Assembly (NCBI RefSeq): GCF_900108185.1
Contig: NZ_FNVA01000007.1
Span: forward strand, 124,001 to 188,000
Length of the DNA stretch: 64,000 nucleotides
Direction of reading: 5' to 3'
From: Bryocella elongata
GTDB lineage: Bacteria; Acidobacteriota; Terriglobia; Terriglobales; Acidobacteriaceae
This document shows, piece by piece, positions 16,009 to 23,196 of the stretch. Each line of letters opens with the position of its first letter. The stretch's first letter is position 1. The notes beneath the pieces are model-generated. The model made no database searches, was not told the origin of the DNA, and saw only the letters and a program-made list of their open reading frames with translations. The position numbers and the translations under genes were made by a program.

Positions 16009-19000
16009 CAGGCGTGCTGCTCCTGCGACCCATCCGGGCCGTGGGGATGATGTTTGGTCGGATAGAGCTCGGTGCCCGCTTCCTCCTCGATCTCCTGGGA
16101 GTAGTCAATGGGCGGGTGCTTCTTGAGCAGTGAGTAGATCGTCGGAACCAGGAACAATGTGCCGAGCGTCGCGAACAGCAGACCGCCGATGACGGCGCGG
16201 CCCAGCGGCGCGTTCTGCTCGCCGCCTTCACCGAAGGCCAGCGCCATGGGCAACATGCCGATGATCATGGCGAGTGCGGTCATCAGCACAGGGCGCAGGC
16301 GGGTGTGTCCGGCAAGCAGTGCGGCCTCGCGACGATCCTTGCCTTCGAGGCGCTGATCGTTGGCGAAGACCACGAGCAGGATCGAGTTGGCGGTGGCCAC
16401 GCCGATCGTCATAATCGCGCCCATCAGAGAAGGCACATTGAAGGTGGTCTGCGTGACGAACAGCATCCAGAGAATGCCGCAGAACGCACATGGGATCGCC
16501 ATCAGAATGATGACCGGGTCAAGCCAGCTCTGGAAGTTCACCGCCATCAGCAGGTACACCAGCATGATGGCGAAGATGATGCCGATGCCGAGACGAGTGA
16601 AGGAATCATTCATCGTCTTCACTTCGCCCACGACTTCGATGCGCGTCGTCGCCGGAAGACCCTTGCGGGCCTGTGCGACGATCTTGTCGATCTCGCCGGC
16701 GACGCCACCCAGGTCGCGGCGATCGACATCCGAGAAGACGTCATACACCGGCTGGATGTTGTAGTGATTGATGATCACTGGCGACTCATCGCGGCGGAAG
16801 CTCGCGACGTTGCCGAGCAGCTGCGTGGCGTTGCCCTGGTTGGAGGTCACCGGGGTGCGTGAGAGCGCGTCCAGCGTGTTGATTCGGTACTGCGGCGTCT
16901 GCGTCACCACCTGGTAGTTCACGCCGGTCAGCGGGTTCAGCCACTGGTTTGGCGCGGCCTGGGCGGTACCGGAGAGCGAGACAAGCGTGGCCTGCGACAC
17001 ATCCTGATCGGTGAGGCCGATCTGGCGGGCCTTGGTGCGGTCCACGTCGATGCGCATCGTCGGGTAGGTCACCTTCTGACGGATGTGCACGTCGACGGCG
17101 CCGGGGATGTCCTGGATCTGCCGTGCCAGCTTCGCTGCGATCTCGTAGTTATTCTTGCCGCGTCCGATCACCTGTACATCGATCGGCGCCGGGAGACCGA
17201 AGTCGAGGATCTGGTTGGTGATGTTTGCGGGTGCGAAGAAGAACTCGCCGTCGGGAAACTTCTGCCGCAGGTCGGAGCGCAGGGCGCGCATGTACTCCTG
17301 CGTCTTCTTTGCGCCGGGCTTCAGCGAGATGAGGATCTCGCCGTCGGAGTTTGAGAGTGTGGAGGAGTCGCCAAAGGCCAGGTTGATACCGCTGTTGGGC
17401 AGGCCGATGTTGTCGAGGATCAGGTCGAGACGATCCGTGGGAATGACGTTGCGGATCTCGTTTTCGATCGAAGCGAAGTACTGTTCGGACTGTTCGATGC
17501 GCAATCCCTGCGGAGGCGTGACGTGCAGGCGAAGCTGCCCGGAGTCCACGTAGGGGAAGAAGTCCTTGCCGATGAAGAGCGACAGCGGGAGCGAGATGAC
17601 CACCAGCAGGACGAAGAGCAGGATGGTGAGGCCGGCGTTTTCAAGGCACCACTCCAGCGCATGCTTGTACTGGTGCTGCATCTTCTCGAACTGGCGATCG
17701 AACTTGGAATGGATGCGCCAGATGAAGCTGCGGCGTTCTTCAGCTTCAGCCGCGGCTGGATCCTGGTAGAGCTTGATCTCCGCGCCGAGCAGGAAGTGCA
17801 TCATGGTGGGAACGAGCGTGCGCGAGAGGAAGTAGCTGGCCATCATCGCGAAGGCCACGGCCTCGGCGAGCGGCGTGAAGAGGAACTTTGCCGCGCCCGT
17901 GAGCAGCACCACCGGGATGAACACGATGCAGATGGAGAGTGTCGAAACGAAGGCGGGTGCTGCCACCTGCTGCGCAGAGTGCAGGATGGCCTGCGTGAGC
18001 GGACGCCGCTCCGCCATGTTGCGATGCGTGTTCTCGATCTCCACGGTAGCATCGTCGACGAGGATGCCGACGGCGAGCGCCATGCCGCCGAGCGTCATGA
18101 CGTTGATGGTCTCGCCCAGCGCGGTAAGGATGCAGATTGAAGCTGCGATCGAGAGCGGGATCGACACGCAGACGATCAGCGTCGAGCGCCACGAGCCGAG
18201 GAAGAGCAGGATCATCAGGCCGGTGAGGAGAGCCGCGATTACGGCCTCGCGCACCACCTCGTTGATCGACGTGCGAACGAAGAGCGACTGGTCGAACAGC
18301 GGCTTGATCGTGAGGTTGCCGAGGCCGGCCGTAAGCTGCGGAATCATCGCGATCGTGTTGCTTACGATGTCCAGTGTGGAGGTGTTGCCGTTCTTCAGCA
18401 CCGTCAGCAGGGCGGAGCGCTCGCCGTTCTCGCGCACGATGTTGGTCTGCACGGCGTAGCCCATGTGGACCTGGGCTACATCCTTCATGGTGACGACGGC
18501 GCCGTTGGCGGCGCGGATCGGCATCTCGTTGAACGAGGCGAGGATGTCTGGGCTCGAGTTGGTGCGGACGACGTACTCGCGGTTTCCGAGGCGCGCGGTA
18601 CCGGCCGGCAGGATCAGGTTCTGCTGGCCCAGCGCGGTCGAGACATCCGAGGCCGAGAGGTGATGTGCGTAGAGCAGGTTGGGGTCGGTATCGACCATCA
18701 CCTGCTTCACCTTGCCGCCATAGGGCAACGGCACGCTCGCGCCTTCGACGTTGGCGAGGCGCGGCCGCACGAACTGCAGGCCATCGTCGTAGAGGTCAGC
18801 CTCGGTCAGCCCCTGGCCTGAGAGTGCCAGCTGCACCACGGGAACGGACGAGGCGTCGTACTTGATGATGAGCGGAGGGAAGGCCCCGGGCGGAAGTACG
18901 CGCAGAATGGTCTGCACGATGGACGTGACCTGCGCCTGCGCAACGGCGATGTTCACACCCGGCTGGAAGTACACGCGGATGATGGCGACACCCTGGTAGC

Positions 19001-19253
19001 TGGTGCTTTCCGTGTGCTCCATGTTGTTCACGGTGGTGGTCAGCGCGCGTTCGCAGACCGTGACGATGCGACCTTCCATCTCCTGGGGTGTCAGACCGGT
19101 GTAGGTCCACACGATGGAGACGACTGGGATGTTGATGTAGGGGAAGATATCCTTGGGAGCTTCCACCGCGCAGCCAATGCCAAGCATGGCGATCAGCATC
19201 GAGAAGACGACAAACGTATAAGGGCGGCGCAGTGCCAGCCGGACGATCCACAT
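16008..19253 (-). CDS. RND efflux pump, inner-membrane transporter
   Basis: This 1,081-residue protein is a proton-driven RND transporter of the AcrB/HAE1 superfamily. It begins with the first membrane helix (RRPYTFVVFSMLIAMLGIG), and the porter segment MEGRIVTVCERALTTTVNN follows. The TM4 motif GGMALAVGILVDDATVEIEN carries the two proton-relay Asp near residues 398-399. A second porter domain and six more helices complete the usual duplicated plan; the end is hydrophilic and His-rich. It is the first gene of the pump-adaptor-channel operon. The 263 bp upstream, shared with the divergent TPR gene, contain the palindrome at 19305-19324. The substrate is not readable from sequence. Confidence 0.95.
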   Translation of the reverse strand: MWIVRLALRRPYTFVVFSMLIAMLGIGCAVEAPKDIFPYINIPVVSIVWTYTGLTPQEMEGRIVTVCERALTTTVNNMEHTESTSYQGVAIIRVYFQPGVNIAVAQAQVTSIVQTILRVLPPGAFPPLIIKYDASSVPVVQLALSGQGLTEADLYDDGLQFVRPRLANVEGASVPLPYGGKVKQVMVDTDPNLLYAHHLSASDVSTALGQQNLILPAGTARLGNREYVVRTNSSPDILASFNEMPIRAANGAVVTMKDVAQVHMGYAVQTNIVRENGERSALLTVLKNGNTSTLDIVSNTIAMIPQLTAGLGNLTIKPLFDQSLFVRTSINEVVREAVIAALLTGLMILLFLGSWRSTLIVCVSIPLSIAASICILTALGETINVMTLGGMALAVGILVDDATVEIENTHRNMAERRPLTQAILHSAQQVAAPAFVSTLSICIVFIPVVLLTGAAKFLFTPLAEAVAFAMMASYFLSRTLVPTMMHFLLGAEIKLYQDPAAAEAEERRSFIWRIHSKFDRQFEKMQHQYKHALEWCLENAGLTILLFVLLVVISLPLSLFIGKDFFPYVDSGQLRLHVTPPQGLRIEQSEQYFASIENEIRNVIPTDRLDLILDNIGLPNSGINLAFGDSSTLSNSDGEILISLKPGAKKTQEYMRALRSDLRQKFPDGEFFFAPANITNQILDFGLPAPIDVQVIGRGKNNYEIAAKLARQIQDIPGAVDVHIRQKVTYPTMRIDVDRTKARQIGLTDQDVSQATLVSLSGTAQAAPNQWLNPLTGVNYQVVTQTPQYRINTLDALSRTPVTSNQGNATQLLGNVASFRRDESPVIINHYNIQPVYDVFSDVDRRDLGGVAGEIDKIVAQARKGLPATTRIEVVGEVKTMNDSFTRLGIGIIFAIMLVYLLMAVNFQSWLDPVIILMAIPCAFCGILWMLFVTQTTFNVPSLMGAIMTIGVATANSILLVVFANDQRLEGKDRREAALLAGHTRLRPVLMTALAMIIGMLPMALAFGEGGEQNAPLGRAVIGGLLFATLGTLFLVPTIYSLLKKHPPIDYSQEIEEEAGTELYPTKHHPHGPDGSQEQHA

Positions 19254-19304
19254 GCGGCAGCCTCAGCTGTGGTTGGGGTTGGCTCTTACTCAGTCTGTGT
19301 AGAC

Positions 19305-19324
19305 TCTTCGAAGTGTATCGAAGA
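19305..19324. promoter_or_regulatory. TTCGA-N6-TCGAA palindrome upstream of the RND operon
   Basis: TCTTCGA (19305-19311) and TCGAAGA (19318-19324) form a perfect 7-bp inverted repeat around 6 bp, 52 bp before the RND start. The same core with the same spacing occurs twice before the SDR gene (29380-29448). It is probably a repressor site; the protein is unknown. Two direct copies of TGTTCGATGC (19361 and 19385) lie further upstream. Confidence 0.42.
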
Positions 19325-19516
19325 CTCGGTATCGGCGTTGTGGGCGATGTTCGGTTGGGGTGTTCGATGCCACAAGAGGGCGGATGTTCGATGCTGCAGA
19401 TGAGCCTCCGGATGCGCAATCGGGAGGGTCATGCGCTACTTTGGCGCGATATGCTCGCTAGCAGAGCAGAACATGAGGCGCAGGTCCGGCGCATCCACCT
19501 TTCGAGGAAGCTAACG

Positions 19517-21370
19517 ATGAGAAACACGATGTGTGCTGCGGCGATGCTGGCGGCGATGGGTTCCATGACGACGCTCGCAGCCGGCCATGCAGGGGCCCAG
19601 ATGACTGCTTGTCATGATATGGGATCGATGCAACCCGTCCCTCCTCCAGAGACGTTGCCCGCACCGTTGAAGATGTCTGGCATTGGCAACGGACATCTAA
19701 AGATCACAGCTTCGCCCGAAGCGCAGGCATGGTTCGACCAGGGTCTGAACCTGCTGCACGACTTCTGGGATTTCGAGTCGGCCAAGGCCTTTGAGCAGGC
19801 GATTCGCGTCGATCCGAAGTGCGCCATGTGCGAGTGGGGACTTTCGGAGGCGCTGGCAAATTCTCATAACCAAGGCGGGAGCTACTCCCAGATTGCGATC
19901 AACAAGGCGCAGGAGCTGAAGTCGCACGCAACGAAGCGAGAGCAGCTGATGATCGAGGCGACGGCGCTGGAGCTCGACGAGAGAGCCTCGCCCGCATCGC
20001 ACGGTAACGGAGCGACGAAGGAGTCCGCGGCGACAGCGAAGTGGCGCGAGGTGGTGAAGCTGGACCCGGCGGAGCCGCAGGGCAAGATCTTTCTCGCCGA
20101 GTCGCTGATGGATGGCTTTGACGACAAGGGCGAACCACACGCCGGCACGAAGCAGGGGATTGCGCAGCTCGAAGAGGTGATGAAGGCGTGGCCTGATGAC
20201 TCCGCGGTGAACCACTACTGGATCCACGCCATGGAGCCGAGCTCGCACCCGGAGCGTGCGATCGAGAGCGCAAAGAAGCTCGCGAGCCTCGCGCCGTCCT
20301 CGGGCCACATGGTGCACATGCCTGGCCACATCTTCTATCGTGTGGGCGATTACGCCCAGGCCGAGCATTGGTTCGTTGCGTCGACCGAGGTGGATGAGGC
20401 CTACATGCGCCGCTCGCACGTCTCCGTGGATGACGACTGGAACTACGTGCACAACCTGATGTACTCCATCGACAACTTCATGGAGGAAGGCAAGATCGGG
20501 CAGGCCACCACGCTCTCTGCGAAGCTTGCCGGGGCGCGCGGCACTCGGGCGGACACCCTCTACATCGGAGCTCCACGGGACGGCATGACGCGTATCAACA
20601 CGATGCTGCCCATTGCCCTTCGGCGGGGCGACTGGCGCGGCGTCGAGGCTTTGCTCGCGCAAAGCCAGCCCGATGCGAAGCTCGAGAACCTGCTCTTTCT
20701 CTCCGGCGAGCTGAAGACCTTCGCCCACGGCATGATCGCTCTCGAGAGCAACAACGTCGCGGCGGCGCAGCTGGATTCGAACGCGCTCGATGCCACGCTG
20801 TGGCGAAAGTCGCAGAGCTTGAAGGACGTTGTTGCCGAGCACAAGGACGATGCCAGCTCCGACAGCGCGAAGGATAATGCGGCAAAGAAGGCGGAGGCGA
20901 TGAAGCCCGTGATGACCACGATGTCGCCGGATGCGATGGCCGCGCCTCTGGTCTCGGTGCTCAGCATCATGTCGCTGGAGCTGCGGGCTTCGATCCTCGC
21001 AGAGCAGAAAGACCTGCCCGAAGCGAAGAAGCTCTTCGCCCAGGCCACGCATGAAGAGAAGCAGCTTGGCTATCGCGAGCCGCCGATGTATATCCGTCCC
21101 GTAGGCGAGACGGAGGGCTTCGCGCTGCTGCGTGCGGGCGACGCGGAAGGCGCTCATGCGGCGTTCGCCGCGGCGCTCGTCGAGCGGCCCAACGCTGGAT
21201 TTCCGCTGTACGGTATGGCTCTCGCGAGTGAGGCGGGCAAGAAGCCGGTGCAGGCTCGCGAGGAGTACGGCAGGTTTCTCGAAGCTTGGCGCGATGGGGA
21301 TCCGAGCGCGGAGATGGAGCATGCCCGGGCCTACGTGAAGGGCACGCCGGTCATGGCGGAGCTGCGATAG
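19517..21370 (+). CDS. Exported tetratricopeptide-repeat protein
   Basis: The 617-residue product has a signal peptide (first 28 residues, ending GHAGAQ) and TPR-like helix pairs from about residue 70 on, for example AQAWFDQGLNLLHDFWDFES followed by AFEQAIRVDPKCAMCEW. Conserved HMPGHIFYRVGDYAQAEHWF and DDDWNYVHNLMYSIDNFMEEG segments are shared by a group of exported TPR proteins of unknown role. A His/Met-rich start (MTACHDMGSM) could bind metal. The ATG at 19517 has GAGGAAG 7 bp upstream and is strongly preferred to in-frame upstream codons. It ends at a bidirectional terminator. I infer a periplasmic scaffold role only from the repeats. Confidence 0.86.
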   Translation: MRNTMCAAAMLAAMGSMTTLAAGHAGAQMTACHDMGSMQPVPPPETLPAPLKMSGIGNGHLKITASPEAQAWFDQGLNLLHDFWDFESAKAFEQAIRVDPKCAMCEWGLSEALANSHNQGGSYSQIAINKAQELKSHATKREQLMIEATALELDERASPASHGNGATKESAATAKWREVVKLDPAEPQGKIFLAESLMDGFDDKGEPHAGTKQGIAQLEEVMKAWPDDSAVNHYWIHAMEPSSHPERAIESAKKLASLAPSSGHMVHMPGHIFYRVGDYAQAEHWFVASTEVDEAYMRRSHVSVDDDWNYVHNLMYSIDNFMEEGKIGQATTLSAKLAGARGTRADTLYIGAPRDGMTRINTMLPIALRRGDWRGVEALLAQSQPDAKLENLLFLSGELKTFAHGMIALESNNVAAAQLDSNALDATLWRKSQSLKDVVAEHKDDASSDSAKDNAAKKAEAMKPVMTTMSPDAMAAPLVSVLSIMSLELRASILAEQKDLPEAKKLFAQATHEEKQLGYREPPMYIRPVGETEGFALLRAGDAEGAHAAFAAALVERPNAGFPLYGMALASEAGKKPVQAREEYGRFLEAWRDGDPSAEMEHARAYVKGTPVMAELR

Positions 21371-21390
21371 CAGGCGCACGCACCGTGCAC

Positions 21391-21420
21391 AACCAAGGCC
21401 GCCCGCAGGCGGCCTTGGTT
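21391..21420. terminator. Bidirectional hairpin between TPR gene and sod
   Basis: A perfect 13-bp stem, AACCAAGGCCGCC at 21391-21403 and its complement at 21408-21420 around a CGCA loop, separates two convergent genes. T runs are weak, but position and stem suit a shared terminator. Confidence 0.8.
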
Positions 21421-21439
21421 ATTGCAGGAGAAAACCGGC

Positions 21440-22051
21440 TTACGCCTTCGCCTTCTCGAAACGCTTATTGATCTCGTCCCAGTTCACGACGCTCCACCAG
21501 GCAGCGAGGTAGTCGGGGCGCTTGTTCTGGTACTTCAGGTAATACGCGTGCTCCCAGACGTCGTTGCCGAGAATCGGGTACAGGCCATCGGAGATGGGCG
21601 AATCCTGGTTGGGCTTGGTCACGATCTCGAGCTTGCCGCCCTTGAAGACCAGGAAGCCCCAGCCGGAGCCGAACTGCTTCGCGGTGGTCTCGTTGAACTT
21701 CTTCTTGAAGTCCTCGAAGGAGCCAAAATCGGCCTTGATCTGCTCGCCGATGGGGCCGGTGGGATCGCCGCCGCCGTTGGGCTTCATGATCTCCCAGAAC
21801 ATGGTGTGGTTCACGTGGCCGCCACCGTTGTTGCGGACCACAGGGCGCACGTCCTCAGGAACGCTGGCGAGGTCGGCGATCAGCTCCTCGGGGGTCTTCG
21901 TGCCCAGCTCAGGGTGCTTCTCCACCGCGCCGTTCAGGTTGGTCACGTAGGTCTGGTGGTGCTTGTCGTGGTGCAGCTTCATCGTCGCTTCGTCGATGGT
22001 CGGCTCGAGGGCGGCGTAGTCGTAGGGCAGGGGAGGCAGTTCAAAAGCCAC
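21440..22051 (-). CDS. sodA: Superoxide dismutase, Mn/Fe family (Mn-like)
   Basis: This 203-residue enzyme converts superoxide to hydrogen peroxide and oxygen. The metal ligands are visible in [13 protein letters not shown] (first His), [14 protein letters not shown] (second His) and [19 protein letters not shown] (Asp and last His). The [18 protein letters not shown] segment and the PNGGG after the second ligand resemble Mn enzymes more than Fe enzymes, so the symbol is tentative. It lacks a signal peptide, so it is cytoplasmic. The start is a GTG with AAGGAG 9 bp upstream. Two similar palindromes lie 40-93 bp upstream in the leader or promoter zone. Confidence 0.94.
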   Translation of the reverse strand: MAFELPPLPYDYAALEPTIDEATMKLHHDKHHQTYVTNLNGAVEKHPELGTKTPEELIADLASVPEDVRPVVRNNGGGHVNHTMFWEIMKPNGGGDPTGPIGEQIKADFGSFEDFKKKFNETTAKQFGSGWGFLVFKGGKLEIVTKPNQDSPISDGLYPILGNDVWEHAYYLKYQNKRPDYLAAWWSVVNWDEINKRFEKAKA

Positions 22052-22090
22052 GGGAGTTGCTCCTTTTCCTGAATGATTCTCGGTTGAGCT

Positions 22091-22144
22091 GCGGAGGTCG
22101 ACTCCGCGCAAACTTTCTGGGGGTTTCCGCGGAGCCAACTCCGC
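22091..22144. promoter_or_regulatory. Two near-identical palindromes upstream of sod
   Basis: GCGGAG-N5-CTCCGC (22091-22107) and GCGGAG-N4-CTCCGC (22129-22144) repeat 37-38 bp apart, each followed on the plus strand by a GC(C)AAA tail. They lie 40-93 bp before the sod start, on the minus strand, in a 293-bp gap with no other gene. They could be paired operator sites or hairpins in the mRNA leader. No known regulator consensus is claimed. Confidence 0.45.
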
Positions 22145-22265
22145 GCCAAAGGGGTCTCGCCCGGTTGTGACAGTTTGGATGCGCGCTGGAGGGCGTGCGA
22201 CGCATCCCCGAGGTCGAGAATAGCGCAACGGGCATCAACAGGTCGCGAACGAGTCGCTTCGGGGA

Positions 22266-22300
22266 CAAAAGAAGGGCCGGGGAGGTGTCTCCCGGCCCTT
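22266..22300 (-). terminator. Intrinsic terminator of the Cys-rich protein gene
   Basis: AAGGGCCGGG (22272-22281) and its complement (22291-22300) form a 10-bp stem; on the minus strand it is followed by TTCTTTTG. It lies 45 bp after the stop of the gene at 22345 and separates it from sod. Confidence 0.8.
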
Positions 22301-22344
22301 GAGGTCCTGATGAGTTGCAAAGATTCAGCGGCCGCTGGGTGCGG

Positions 22345-22650
22345 CTAATTTTTTGCCGGAGCGCTGGGCGCCTTGTCGCCGTGCATCTGGGCACACATGC
22401 CGGCGCAGTCTTTAGCGTCCTTCGCGCCATCTTTCGTGGCGCTCATGCCTTCGCAGCAGCCTTTGGCGCAGGTCTTGCCGCAGCACTTCTTATCTTTGCA
22501 GCCTTCGTCGCAGTGGCCGGACCTGGTGCAGGTGGCGTTTTCGCCGCAACCGCAGTGGCCCATGCAGCAGCCTGTGCCCTGGGCAACACCGTAGACCGTC
22601 ATGACAGCGCCGAGAAAGAAAACGGCAAGGGAACCGAGAATACGTTGCAT
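22345..22650 (-). CDS. Exported Cys-rich small protein (possible metal binder)
   Basis: The 101-residue product starts with a signal peptide or membrane anchor (ILGSLAVFFLGAVMTVYGVA) and then carries 14 Cys in about 60 residues, arranged as CC and CxC/CxxC groups (GCCMGHCGCGE, CKDKKCCGKTCAKGCC), ending in a Lys/Ala-rich tail. The composition recalls metallothioneins, but the spacing fits no family I recognise. The ATG at 22650 has AGGAG about 9 bp upstream. It sits 73 bp after a second exported Cys-containing gene and upstream of sod on the same strand. A role in metal or redox defence outside the cytoplasm is inference. Confidence 0.75.
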   Translation of the reverse strand: MQRILGSLAVFFLGAVMTVYGVAQGTGCCMGHCGCGENATCTRSGHCDEGCKDKKCCGKTCAKGCCEGMSATKDGAKDAKDCAGMCAQMHGDKAPSAPAKN

Positions 22651-22688
22651 AAAAATGTCTCCTGAGGGTTGAAAACCGCACATCGCAG

Positions 22689-22721
22689 GCCACGACATCG
22701 GGTCGTGACGCCGGCGTGGCC
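22689..22721. promoter_or_regulatory. Nested inverted repeats between the two Cys-protein genes
   Basis: GGCCACG (22689-22695) pairs with CGTGGCC (22715-22721), and inside it CACGAC (22691-22696) pairs with GTCGTG (22702-22707). The two pairings share bases, so they are alternatives. The element lies in the 73-bp gap and may be an attenuator, an operator or a weak terminator. Confidence 0.4.
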
Positions 22722-22723
22722 GG

Positions 22724-23098
22724 CTAGAGTCTCAGGTCGCGGTACAGGACGTATCGAGCGGTGCGTTGCTGCGGCCCGGGCGGAGGGGGCGTCCGCACCG
22801 GGGCCGAGACGTAGACCAGACGATCCCATGGGCTCGCGGCCGTCCTTTGCAGCACGGCGGCAGGGGGGATGACCGCCAGCTGGGGTGCAGGGTCAGCGGG
22901 TTGGCTGCCTGCACAACACGGTCGCGAGCACACGTTGCTGCGCGTCGCCTGCATCTGCCCGCAATCCGTCTCCGCATGATGGCGGCAGCAGGGCATCGAA
23001 GCAGGTTCGGACGCAGCGCAAAGCACCTGAGCCAGTCCGGGCAGTGGCGTGAGCCAGAGGCAGATTGCCACCACTGCGAGTTGGAAGAGGCGCTTCAT
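22724..23098 (-). CDS. Exported protein with CC motifs, function unknown
   Basis: A 124-residue product with a clear signal peptide (LFQLAVVAICLWLTPLPGLAQ), then a Cys/His stretch (ASMPCCRHHAETDCG, NVCSRPCCAG) and a Pro-rich C-terminal half ending in RYVLYRDLRL. Paired Cys next to His outside the cytoplasm suggest metal or redox chemistry, but I do not recognise the family. The ATG at 23098 gives the best signal peptide; its ribosome site is weak. It is divergent from the glucoamylase gene and lies just upstream of the Cys-rich gene at 22345. Confidence 0.65.
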   Translation of the reverse strand: MKRLFQLAVVAICLWLTPLPGLAQVLCAASEPASMPCCRHHAETDCGQMQATRSNVCSRPCCAGSQPADPAPQLAVIPPAAVLQRTAASPWDRLVYVSAPVRTPPPPGPQQRTARYVLYRDLRL

Positions 23099-23196
23099 CG
23101 TCCACAATCAGCATCCGCCCCGGGGATTGCCAATACGGTGACGAGCATCACTTCCGTGTGTGCCGCGGAGCGAGCCTCTGTGGTCGAATAGGTGGC

